Shown in pieces: positions 6,162 to 15,255 of a stretch of 15,255 bases of DNA. The first letter of the stretch is position 1. Each line of letters opens with the position of its first letter. This DNA is from Paracoccaceae bacterium (GTDB lineage: Bacteria; Pseudomonadota; Alphaproteobacteria; Rhodobacterales; Rhodobacteraceae): NCBI GenBank assembly GCA_003564655.1, contig PXES01000059.1, positions 1 through 15,255 on the forward strand, given 5' to 3'. The position numbers and the translations under genes are program-made. Under the pieces are notes generated by a model. That model was not told the DNA's origin. It did not search any database and was given only the letters and a program-made list of their open reading frames with translations.

Positions 6162-7379
6162 TCAAGCGAAAAGCTGCCTTTCGCGCCGGACCACATAGAA
6201 CAGCGGCAGCAGCGACAGCCCGGTGGTGGTGAACAGCAGCCAGATCAGCGGCATCCCGCCGCTGTCGGGCGTCAGCAGCGCACCGGCCAGCGCCGACAGC
6301 GCAGCCCCCCCGCCGATCAGGATCGCCCCGCCGATACCGCTGGCGGTGCCGGCCAGATGCGGGCGCACCGACATCATCCCCGACGTGGCCGAGGGCAGCA
6401 GCATTCCGTTGCCCAAGCCGGTAAAGACGAAGCAGCCGAAAAAGATCAGCGGCGTCAGCCCGATGCTCAGCGACAGGGCCAGCAGCAGCGCCATGCCGCC
6501 AAAGCCGATCAGGCAGCCGATCAGGATCATCCGGTTGATCCCCATCCGCGCCGAATACCGCCCGGCAAGGAAGTTGCCCGCCGCATAGCCCAGCGCCGGG
6601 GCGCCGAAATAGAGCCCCAGGGTCGCGGGCGAGAGGCCCAGCACCTGCGAGCCGACAAAGGGCGCGCCGCCCAGATAGGCAAAGAACGCCCCCGAGGCGA
6701 GCATCGCCGTGATGCAATAGCCCCAGAAGCGCCGTGCGCGCATCAGTTCCGGCACTTCGGCAAAGACCGCGCGGATCGACCCGCCGCGGTTGTGCTTGGT
6801 CTCGCCCATGTCGCGCCAGGCCAGGGCGAAGACGCCGATCCCGGCCAGCAGCATCAGCCCGAAGGCGCCGCGCCAGCCGAAGATCTCGTCGAGCAGCCCG
6901 CCGATGGCCGGGGCGATCATCGGCACCAGCGCCATGCCCATCGTGACATAGCCGATACGCGAGGCGGCCTCGGCCTCGCCCATCACGTCGCGGATCGAGG
7001 CGCGCGCCAGCACGATCCCCGCGACGACGCTGGCCTGCAGCATCCGGAACACCAGAAACACCGCCGCCGAGGTAGCCAGCAGCGTGCCGATGGTGGCGAG
7101 GATGAACACCACCAGCGCGCCCAGCATCACCGGCCTGCGCCCATAGCGATCCGAGATCGCCCCGACGAAGAGTTGCAGCACCGCGTTGACGGCAAGGTAC
7201 AGCGAGACCGAAAGCTGCATCACCGCGTAATCGGTTCCGAAATACGCGGTCATCGCGGGCAGCGAGGGCAGAAAGACATTCATCGCCAGCGCCGCGATCG
7301 AGGACAGCGCGACAAGCGTGGCCACATGCGGCGGAGTGGTCGCATCCAGGAAGCGTGCGGGCACGACTGTGGCGGTCAT
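6162..7379 (-). CDS. MFS exporter of the Bcr/CflA type
   Basis: A 405-residue, strongly hydrophobic protein with about 12 predicted membrane helices. The first helix contains AALAMNVFLPSLPAM, the MxxxLPxLP signature of Bcr/CflA drug-efflux members. Motif A, GAISDRYGRRP (73-83), follows helix 2, and RASIRDVMGEAEAASRIGYV follows helix 4. The family exports diverse small molecules (bicyclomycin, chloramphenicol, Cys and others) by proton antiport; the substrate here is unknown. It sits between pccR and pccB, reads away from pccB, and shares a 227-bp divergent control region with it. Its start is about 110 bases from the nearest TTTGCAAA box, so PccR might control it too. No clear Shine-Dalgarno sequence precedes the ATG. 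Confidence 0.87.
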   Translation of the reverse strand: MTATVVPARFLDATTPPHVATLVALSSIAALAMNVFLPSLPAMTAYFGTDYAVMQLSVSLYLAVNAVLQLFVGAISDRYGRRPVMLGALVVFILATIGTLLATSAAVFLVFRMLQASVVAGIVLARASIRDVMGEAEAASRIGYVTMGMALVPMIAPAIGGLLDEIFGWRGAFGLMLLAGIGVFALAWRDMGETKHNRGGSIRAVFAEVPELMRARRFWGYCITAMLASGAFFAYLGGAPFVGSQVLGLSPATLGLYFGAPALGYAAGNFLAGRYSARMGINRMILIGCLIGFGGMALLLALSLSIGLTPLIFFGCFVFTGLGNGMLLPSATSGMMSVRPHLAGTASGIGGAILIGGGAALSALAGALLTPDSGGMPLIWLLFTTTGLSLLPLFYVVRRERQLFA

Positions 7380-7489
7380 GCGCGGATCTGGATGCGGCGA
7401 AAGGGCGGGTGCATCGGCGACTCAACGGGGTTTATTGAACGTGTGCAGAAAATAGGCTTTTCGGGGCGAAGGCAAGGGGGTCTTCAGGG

Positions 7490-7529
7490 TTTGCAAATTA
7501 ACAGTCACCGGCGCCAAGTGCTTTGCAAA
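7490..7529 (+). promoter_or_regulatory. Putative PccR operator before pccB
   Basis: Two exact TTTGCAAA boxes at 7490-7497 and 7522-7529, spacer 24 bases (32 bases centre to centre). An eight-base A/T-heavy palindrome occurring twice within 40 bases of this GC-rich DNA is very unlikely by chance. The downstream box is 77 bases before the pccB ATG. They lie between divergent MFS and pccB genes and could serve both. I could not place convincing -35 and -10 hexamers. Confidence 0.82.
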
Positions 7530-7606
7530 TCTTCCCGATTTTCCTTTTCTGCAGGGGGGCGTGCCGCTATGGTCCCGCGAAATCCGGCCAGTAAGAGGGG
7601 GCAGGC

Positions 7607-9139
<1,533 letters not shown>

Positions 9140-9147
9140 GGGGTCTT

Positions 9148-9576
9148 ATGCGTCAGGGGCCGTGCCGTGCTGCCGGGATCGCACTTGCCCTTGCGCTGGG
9201 GGGCGGGGCGCAGGCCGACACGCTGCGTCTGCCTTCGGGCGTGGCGGCGCAGCCGCTGCCGCCGGTCTGGGACGAGGATATGTCGGTCATCCGCCTGCGC
9301 TATGTCGTCGAACGACTGTCCGAGCCCTCGAGCCTCTATGCCGCCGGATCCGAGCGGGTCTTCGACGACATGCAATGGCTGTGCGAGACCCAGGCGCGGC
9401 GGCTCTTCGATGCCGACACCGACCCCCGCGACGAGGGCTGGACCGGCGCGGTCGTCACGCTGATGGACCGCGAGGTGGAATTCGGCATCACCGACATGGA
9501 CGCGATCCAGCTTTTCGAGTGGTTCACCTTCACCATGGACGGGTGTGAAATCGCCCTGGGGGATATCCATGACTGA
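9148..9576 (+). CDS. Exported protein of unknown function (DUF6497-like)
   Basis: A 142-residue protein starting 8 bases after the pccB stop with AGGGGG just before its ATG, so it belongs to the same transcript. Residues 1-23 are a signal peptide (IALALALGGGAQA-D). The mature part is acidic and has a pattern of D-x2-W-LC (75-79), VVTLMDREVEFGI (102-114) and a Cys near the end (Cys133). From memory this resembles DUF6497, a Rhodobacterales family sometimes misnamed acetolactate synthase; I cannot verify that here. Two cysteines in the mature part (Cys79, Cys133) might form a disulfide. No enzymatic motif is visible. An upstream in-frame ATG at 9109 lies inside pccB and is less likely. Confidence 0.75.
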   Translation: MRQGPCRAAGIALALALGGGAQADTLRLPSGVAAQPLPPVWDEDMSVIRLRYVVERLSEPSSLYAAGSERVFDDMQWLCETQARRLFDADTDPRDEGWTGAVVTLMDREVEFGITDMDAIQLFEWFTFTMDGCEIALGDIHD

Positions 9577-9765
9577 GCGCGCCGCCGCCAGTGCGAATGA
9601 TGCAACCACGCCACAACCCTGCCTGCGGCGTAGATTTTCATGGTCAGCTTTATGCAAAGGCGGTAATCTGGCCGGGTATGCGCCGGATCCGGCACATGCG
9701 GTCCATAACCAATGGGCGCGGGCGGAACAGAATCCGCGTCCCGGCAATACGAGCAGGAGAATAGA

Positions 9766-9918
9766 ATGGCGAAATTCGCACTCGTTGCGGCGTTTCTGGT
9801 GTCCCTCATCCCGGCCACCTGTGCCCGCAAGTCCCCCGAGCCGCAGCCGACTTTCGAGCCGGTCTCGGCCCCAATCTATGTCGAGCCGTCGGCAAGCAAG
9901 GGCAAGTACCACCGCTGA
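9766..9918 (+). CDS. Tiny exported lipoprotein-like protein, copy 1
   Basis: A 50-residue protein. GGAG lies about 7 bases before the ATG. It starts MAKFALVAAFLVSLIPATC, a signal peptide ending in Cys, then a Pro/Glu-rich tail (KSPEPQPTFEP) and PIYVEPSASKGKYHR. The position before Cys is Thr, whereas lipoprotein signal peptidase prefers Gly, Ala or Ser, so lipidation is doubtful. The first codons are nearly identical in DNA to those of the gene at 10141 (CGAAATTCGCACT), and both have Pro-Glu tails, so they are paralogues. The upstream in-frame ATG at 9712 lacks a ribosome site. Function unknown. Lies in the pccB-pccA interval. Confidence 0.68.
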   Translation: MAKFALVAAFLVSLIPATCARKSPEPQPTFEPVSAPIYVEPSASKGKYHR

Positions 9919-9926
9919 AATCCGGC

Positions 9927-9952
9927 CGGGGCAGGGCGCTGGCTCTGCCCCG
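9927..9952 (+). terminator. Hairpin after lipoprotein-like gene copy 1
   Basis: CGGGGCAG (9927-9934) pairs with CTGCCCCG (9945-9952), and three further inner pairs (one G-U) extend the stem to 11 bp with a GCTG loop. It begins 8 bases after the stop. No T-tract follows, so it may be an attenuator or an RNA-end protector rather than a full terminator. Confidence 0.5.
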
Positions 9953-10140
9953 ATGCCGCGAGGCTGCCCGGCAAGTGCGGATTGTCGCGCGCCTGTGTGG
10001 CCTTTTCCCAGTCTCCTGTGGCCAAGCCACCACGTTTCCGCTACCGTCCCGAGTCGGCGTAGGTGGTCGCAAAAGGCTGCGACGCCCGAACGGTTTCGAT
10101 CAGCGATCGGACCGGGACACAGCAGTAACAGGAGACATAA

Positions 10141-10278
10141 ATGTCGAAATTCGCACTTGTTGCCATCTTTGGTGCCACGCTGGCCATCACGGCCTGCTCG
10201 CGTCCGGCCCCCGAGCCCGAGCCCATGCCGGAGCCCATGGTCATGGAGCCCGAGCCCGCGCCGACGAGCAAGTTCTGA
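10141..10278 (+). CDS. Tiny lipoprotein, copy 2
   Basis: A 45-residue protein, short enough to be missed by length cut-offs. AGGAG stands about 7 bases before the ATG. It begins MSKFALVAIFGATLAITACS, a lipoprotein signal with a good lipobox (ITAC, Cys19), and continues as an almost pure Pro-Glu-Met tail (PAPEPEPMPEPMVMEPEPAP) ending TSKF. After processing only 27 residues would remain, a short acidic extended peptide on a lipid anchor. Ser at +2 after Cys would favour outer-membrane sorting under enterobacterial rules, which may not hold here. Its N-terminus is paralogous to the gene at 9766. Function unknown. Confidence 0.72.
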   Translation: MSKFALVAIFGATLAITACSRPAPEPEPMPEPMVMEPEPAPTSKF

Positions 10279-10285
10279 TACAAAT

Positions 10286-10313
10286 GCGGGTCTGGCCGCA
10301 CGGCCGGACCCGC
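10286..10313 (+). terminator. Strong hairpin after lipoprotein gene copy 2
   Basis: GCGGGTCTGGCC (10286-10297) pairs with GGCCGGACCCGC (10302-10313), 12 bp including one G-U pair, with a GCAC loop. It starts 8 bases after the stop, the same distance as the hairpin after copy 1. No T-tract follows. Likely an attenuator or 3'-end protector between the pccB and pccA parts of the cluster. Confidence 0.55.
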
Positions 10314-10344
10314 GAGTTGCGCCGTCCCGGCCATGGGGGCGGCC

Positions 10345-10725
10345 ATGCTGAAGCATCGTGGCTTCCCCGGGCGTCTGCCCAGCAGTGATTTCCAGTTCAC
10401 CATCCGTCGCGCCAACCCCAAGGGCGTCACGCCGCTGGTCGCGCGCAAACGCTATGCCGATCGCCGCGCCGCCGACCGCCGCGCCGATGAGGCGTTTCTC
10501 GGCGCGCTGATCGCGCATTTCGGGGCCGAGCCCTTCGAGCGCGGCAATCTCGATGCGGGCCGCCTGTCGTGGCTTCTGGGCCGCGAGGTCGTACCCGCCG
10601 AAGACCCTTTCGATCCTGCCAGCTACGAGGCGCTCTTGCGCGTCGACATGCGCGCCGCCAAGGCCGCGTTTCCGCAGCTGTTCGACGGATCGTCCGAATT
10701 CACCTTCGATACATGGGACGACTAG
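10345..10725 (+). CDS. Conserved-looking cytosolic protein of unknown function
   Basis: A 126-residue protein that I do not recognise. It has no signal peptide or membrane segment. The first third is basic (FTIRRANPKGVTPLVARKRYADRRAADRRADE, about 18-49) and the rest acidic with Asp/Glu/Phe (VVPAEDPFDPASYEALLRVDMRAAKAAF, SSEFTFDTWDD). I prefer the ATG at 10345, which follows a GGGGGCGG stretch, over the one at 10333, which has no ribosome site; the difference is four residues. It ends 31 bases before pccA and is read in the same direction, so it is probably co-transcribed. The codon pattern (G/C third positions) supports a real gene. A small cytosolic partner or assembly factor of the carboxylase is possible but unproven. 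Confidence 0.66.
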   Translation: MLKHRGFPGRLPSSDFQFTIRRANPKGVTPLVARKRYADRRAADRRADEAFLGALIAHFGAEPFERGNLDAGRLSWLLGREVVPAEDPFDPASYEALLRVDMRAAKAAFPQLFDGSSEFTFDTWDD

Positions 10726-10756
10726 CGCGTCCCCAGCCCCCTGCACGGAGCCTTGC

Positions 10757-12757
10757 ATGTTCAAGAAGATCCTCATTGCCAATCGCGGCGAGATCGCCTG
10801 CCGCGTCATCAAGACCGCCCGCAAGATGGGGATTACCACGGTCGCCGTCTATTCCGACGCCGACCGCAACGCGCTGCATGTGCAGATGGCCGATGAGGCG
10901 GTGCATATCGGCCCCGCGCCCGCCAACCAGTCCTATATCGTGATCGACAGGATCATGGAGGCAATCCGCCAGACCGGCGCCGAGGCCGTGCATCCGGGCT
11001 ACGGGTTTCTCAGTGAAAACATGAAATTCGCCGAGGCTCTCGCCGCCGAGGGCGTGGCCTTCATCGGCCCGCCCGCCAGCGCCATCGAGGCGATGGGCGA
11101 CAAGATCACCTCGAAGAAGCTCGCCGCGGAAGCGGGCGTCAGCACCGTGCCGGGCTATATGGGCCTGATCGCCGATGCCGACGAGGCCGTGAAGATCAGC
11201 CAGGAAATCGGCTATCCGGTGATGATCAAGGCCTCCGCCGGGGGCGGCGGCAAGGGGATGCGCATCGCCTGGAACGACGACGAGGCGCGCGAGGGCTTTC
11301 AGTCCTCCAAGAACGAGGCCGCCTCCAGCTTCGGCGATGACCGTATCTTCATCGAAAAATTCGTCACCCAGCCGCGCCATATCGAGATTCAGGTGCTGGC
11401 TGACCAGCACGGCAACTGCGTCTATCTGCACGAGCGCGAATGCTCCATCCAGCGCCGCAACCAGAAGGTCATCGAGGAAGCCCCCTCGCCGTTTCTCGAC
11501 GCGGCCACCCGCAAGGCCATGGGCGAACAGGCCGTCGCGCTGGCGCAGGCCGTGGACTACACCAGCGCCGGCACGGTCGAGTTCATCGTCGATGGTGATC
11601 GCAACTTCTATTTCCTCGAGATGAACACCCGCCTGCAGGTCGAACACCCGGTGACCGAACTCATCACCGGCGTCGATCTGGTCGAGCAGATGATCCGTGT
11701 GGCGGCGGGCGAAAAGCTGCCCTTCGCGCAGAGTGATCTGAAAATCAGCGGCTGGGCCATCGAGAGCCGCCTCTATGCCGAGGACCCGTATCGCAACTTC
11801 CTGCCCTCCATCGGGCGGCTGACCCGCTATCGCCCGCCCGCCGAGGTGGTCGAGCCCGCCCGCGCCGTGCGCAACGACACCGGCGTCTATGAGGGCGGCG
11901 AGATCTCGATGTATTACGACCCGATGATCGCCAAGCTCTGCACCTGGGCGCCCACCCGGTGCCAGGCCATCGACGAGATGCGCCTCGCCCTCGACGAGTT
12001 CGAACTCGAGGGGATCGGCCACAACCTGCCCTTCCTCTCGGCGGTGATGGACCATCCGCGCTTCATCTCGGGCGAGATCACCACCGCCTTCATCGCCGAG
12101 GAATATCCCGACGGTTTCCAGGGCGCCACGCTCCCCGATGACCTGGCTCACCGCGTCGCCGCCTGCGCCTGTGCCATGCACCGCGTGGCCGAGATCCGCC
12201 GCGCGCGCATCTCGGGGCGGATGGACAATCACGAACGCGTAGTGGGCAGCGACTGGGTCGTGCAGATCGCAGACAAGCGCCTGCCCGCCCGGATCGCCGC
12301 CGACCGCGCGGGCGCGACCGTGACGCTGGCCGAACAGGACTTCCGCATCACCTCCGACTGGCGCCCCGGCCAGCCGCTCGCCCGGCTTTCGGTCGATGGC
12401 ACCCCGCTGGTGATGAAAGCCGCCCGCCGGCCCGGCGGCTACCGGCTGCGTCTGCGCGGCGCCGATCTCGAAGTGCATGTCCTCGCGCCGCGACAGGCCG
12501 AACTCGCAGCGCTGATGCTCGCCAAGGAACCGCCCGACACTTCGAAGCTGCTGCTGTGCCCCATGCCCGGCATGGTCGTTTCCATCGCCGTGGCCGAGGG
12601 CGACGAGGTGCATGAGGGCCAGCCGCTCGCCACCATCGAGGCGATGAAGATGGAGAACATCCTGCGCGCCGAGCGCAAGGGCCGCGTGGCGAAGATCAAC
12701 GCCCAGCCCGGCGCCTCGCTCGCCGTCGATGACGTGATCATGGAGTTCGAGGGATGA
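10757..12757 (+). CDS. pccA: Propionyl-CoA carboxylase alpha subunit (biotin carboxylase plus biotin carrier)
   Basis: A 666-residue protein of standard PccA length. The biotin carboxylase domain (1 to about 450) begins MFKKILIANRGEIACRVIKTA. It carries the ATP-grasp loop GGGGKGM (162-168), HERECSIQRRNQKVIEEAPS (225-244) and the active-site stretch EMNTRLQVEHPVTE (288-301). A middle linker domain that contacts PccB follows. The C-terminal biotin carrier domain has EAMKMEN with the biotin-accepting Lys631, 35 residues from the end. It carboxylates biotin with ATP and bicarbonate. The frame is open 68 codons upstream, but the ATG at 10757, with GGAG before it, gives the conserved N-terminus. 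It overlaps the next gene by 4 bp (ATGA). Confidence 0.97.
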   Translation: MFKKILIANRGEIACRVIKTARKMGITTVAVYSDADRNALHVQMADEAVHIGPAPANQSYIVIDRIMEAIRQTGAEAVHPGYGFLSENMKFAEALAAEGVAFIGPPASAIEAMGDKITSKKLAAEAGVSTVPGYMGLIADADEAVKISQEIGYPVMIKASAGGGGKGMRIAWNDDEAREGFQSSKNEAASSFGDDRIFIEKFVTQPRHIEIQVLADQHGNCVYLHERECSIQRRNQKVIEEAPSPFLDAATRKAMGEQAVALAQAVDYTSAGTVEFIVDGDRNFYFLEMNTRLQVEHPVTELITGVDLVEQMIRVAAGEKLPFAQSDLKISGWAIESRLYAEDPYRNFLPSIGRLTRYRPPAEVVEPARAVRNDTGVYEGGEISMYYDPMIAKLCTWAPTRCQAIDEMRLALDEFELEGIGHNLPFLSAVMDHPRFISGEITTAFIAEEYPDGFQGATLPDDLAHRVAACACAMHRVAEIRRARISGRMDNHERVVGSDWVVQIADKRLPARIAADRAGATVTLAEQDFRITSDWRPGQPLARLSVDGTPLVMKAARRPGGYRLRLRGADLEVHVLAPRQAELAALMLAKEPPDTSKLLLCPMPGMVVSIAVAEGDEVHEGQPLATIEAMKMENILRAERKGRVAKINAQPGASLAVDDVIMEFEG

Positions 12758-13131
12758 AACGCACGCCCCTGCGCCTCTTCACAATCTATTTCGGCTGCTA
12801 TGCGGCGGGGCTGGCGCTGGCCTGGGTGATCCTCACGCAACTCGCCGACGGCATCCGCGAGGGGTATCTGGTGCTCTTGCTGCTGCCCCCCCTGGGCGGC
12901 ATGGCGCTCTTTCACGGCCTCTTTCCGCTACTCAGCCGGCTGCGGCTCGGGCTGGAATTCGTGGCGGTGGGGGGCGGGCTGCTCTACGGTCTCGGCGCGG
13001 TGCTTACCGGGGCTGTCTGGGCGGGGCTGCTCGATCCCGGCATGGCGGTCGTCTTCTGGCTTGCGGGCACCTTCGGGCCGGGCTGGTGGCTGATGTCGGG
13101 CTGGGCCGAACGGCAGGGCTACTACCAATGA
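12754..13131 (+). CDS. Small four-helix membrane protein of unknown function
   Basis: A 125-residue hydrophobic protein with four likely membrane helices at about 9-29, 37-58, 66-91 and 96-114, short loops, a basic start (MKRTPLR) and a WAERQGYYQ tail. Its ATG overlaps the pccA stop (ATGA), so translation is coupled to PccA, which usually means a linked role or at least fixed co-expression. I do not recognise the family. It is too small for a classical carrier unless it oligomerises. Last gene of the cluster; a double hairpin follows. Confidence 0.77.
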   Translation: MKRTPLRLFTIYFGCYAAGLALAWVILTQLADGIREGYLVLLLLPPLGGMALFHGLFPLLSRLRLGLEFVAVGGGLLYGLGAVLTGAVWAGLLDPGMAVVFWLAGTFGPGWWLMSGWAERQGYYQ

Positions 13132-13167
13132 CGCTTTCATCTTTGCCCGAATATCCGCGGGGGAGGG

Positions 13168-13203
13168 CTGCCCGCAGGGCAGACCGGGGGCGGCAGCCCC
13201 CCG
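13168..13203. terminator. Double hairpin ending the pcc cluster
   Basis: CTGCCC-GCA-GGGCAG (13168-13182) is followed by CGGGGG (13185-13190) pairing with CCCCCG (13198-13203). It lies 36 bases after the stop of the membrane-protein gene and 43 bases beyond the stop of the convergent DUF4174 gene. The preceding TTTGCCCGAATATCC resembles an intergenic motif I recall from other Rhodobacteraceae genomes. A bidirectional terminator is likely, although there is no T-run. Confidence 0.55.
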
Positions 13204-13246
13204 AACGCATGGACCTGGCCGCAGGCCGCAATCTGACAACAGCCGG

Positions 13247-13771
13247 TCACCGCCCCGAGGGCAGCCGCTCCAGCACTTCCTGCCGCCGCGTCGGAAACCG
13301 GTCGATCACCGCCATCAACTCGCGCCCCGAGCGGACGGCGGGGCGGCGGGCCTTGACCTCGCCATCCTTGTCGATGATCGCGGTGACAAAGCCGCGCGGG
13401 CGCAGCACCTGGCGCAGCGCGCTGTTGTCCTCGGGGTTGGCGTCGAAGATCACCACGGCGTCCCGCTCCACGAATTCGGCCTCGCGGTCGCGCAGCGCCT
13501 CGAGCTGGCGGGTGAATTGCGGGTCGTCTGGCGTCTCGGCCATCACCACGATGATCCGGCGGTTCCAGACGAATTCGCGCACATCCACTTCGCGCGCATC
13601 CAGAAACTCCAACCCGGCCTCGGCCTCCGCTGCATCCTCGGGCACATCGCCCGTGATCGCATCGGGCGTGGCCTCGAGCACCGCATCAACCTCGGCCGGA
13701 TCGACCGCCTCGGTCGCGCCGCTGCCCAGCGGTAACCCCAGTGCCACGACAAGCGCGAATATCTGTCTCAT
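13247..13771 (-). CDS. Exported DUF4174-type protein (thioredoxin-fold-like, no CxxC)
   Basis: A 174-residue protein. A strong AGGAGG site precedes the ATG at 13771; the frame is open 30 codons further up but without support. Residues 1-19 are a signal peptide (MRQIFALVVALGLPLGSG). The mature part has an acidic spacer, then a DUF4174-like domain (about 65-165): FVWNRRIIVVMAETPDD, FVERDAVVIFDAN, RPRGFVTAIIDKDGEVKARR and a final helix. The strand-helix order resembles a thioredoxin or peroxiredoxin fold, but the mature protein has no cysteine, so redox catalysis is unlikely. Periplasmic; function unknown. Divergent from mcm across a 111-bp gap. Confidence 0.8.
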   Translation of the reverse strand: MRQIFALVVALGLPLGSGATEAVDPAEVDAVLEATPDAITGDVPEDAAEAEAGLEFLDAREVDVREFVWNRRIIVVMAETPDDPQFTRQLEALRDREAEFVERDAVVIFDANPEDNSALRQVLRPRGFVTAIIDKDGEVKARRPAVRSGRELMAVIDRFPTRRQEVLERLPSGR

Positions 13772-13882
13772 GAAGCCTCCTGCATGTTCCGGATATAGGC
13801 GCAATCGTGCCGAAAACACCAGCGCTCGCGCAAAATTCGTCGCGGCACGGTGCGCCGACACCTGTCACAGAAAGGATCCGCC

Positions 13883-15255
<1,373 letters not shown>

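Noticed and set aside
9682..9693. 12-bp palindrome GCCGGATCCGGC
   Set aside because: Short, GC-rich and isolated; no partner or promoter context to support an operator.
9545..10351. 268-codon plus-strand frame through both lipoprotein-like genes, with an ATG at 9569 overlapping the upstream stop
   Set aside because: Arg/Ser/Pro-rich with no domain; it would exclude two short genes that have signal peptides and Shine-Dalgarno sequences.
10700..12613. 637-codon open frame on the minus strand opposite pccA
   Set aside because: Same mirror-frame effect; the translation has no recognisable domain, and pccA on the plus strand is certain.

Overview
The window looks like a chromosomal segment of a high-GC alphaproteobacterium of the Rhodobacterales (Rhodobacter/Paracoccus/roseobacter type). 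The grounds are the strongly GC-rich third codon positions and a gene set, pccR - transporter - pccB - small genes - pccA - mcm, that matches the propionyl-CoA locus I know from Rhodobacter sphaeroides. I cannot name the genus. There are no RNA genes, insertion sequences or CRISPR arrays that I can see, and no gene-free stretch longer than about 230 bases.

Layout. (1) 1-695, plus strand: the last codons of bamA, then an OmpH/Skp-type periplasmic chaperone (outer-membrane protein assembly). (2) 869-2831, minus strand: lolC-lolD, the lipoprotein-releasing ABC transporter, with an 8-bp gene overlap, converging on skp. (3) 2942-3928, minus: a D-2-hydroxyacid dehydrogenase of the glyoxylate/hydroxypyruvate reductase type, lacking the catalytic Glu at its usual place. 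(4) 4068-4571, plus: an exported SH3-domain protein, converging on pccR. (5) 4715-7379, minus: pccR, the short-chain acyl-CoA regulator, preceded by a Bcr/CflA-type MFS exporter. (6) 7607-13131, plus: pccB, a predicted periplasmic protein, two paralogous tiny lipoprotein-like genes (one only 45 codons), an unknown gene, pccA, and a four-helix membrane protein overlapping pccA by 4 bp. (7) 13247-13771, minus: an exported DUF4174 protein. (8) 13883 to the right edge, plus: methylmalonyl-CoA mutase, cut by the window.

How it works together. Propionyl-CoA carboxylase (PccA with PccB) makes methylmalonyl-CoA, and the mutase converts it to succinyl-CoA; the epimerase normally needed between them is not in the window. 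PccR is expected to control pccB and itself through TTTGCAAA boxes. I see a pair of such boxes before pccR and before pccB, but none before mcm.

Most notable. Two related inverted-repeat elements (710-763 and 4628-4679) sit in two different convergent intergenic regions. Each has a 16-18 bp stem and carries in or next to its loop a textbook G-quadruplex motif on the minus strand (four GGG runs with one-base loops). The core of the loop is 14/16 identical between the copies. Second, the two PccR box pairs here have spacers of 14 and 24 bases, against the 4 bases published for R. sphaeroides, which are steps of ten. Third, the enzyme genes are interleaved with small envelope proteins of unknown role.
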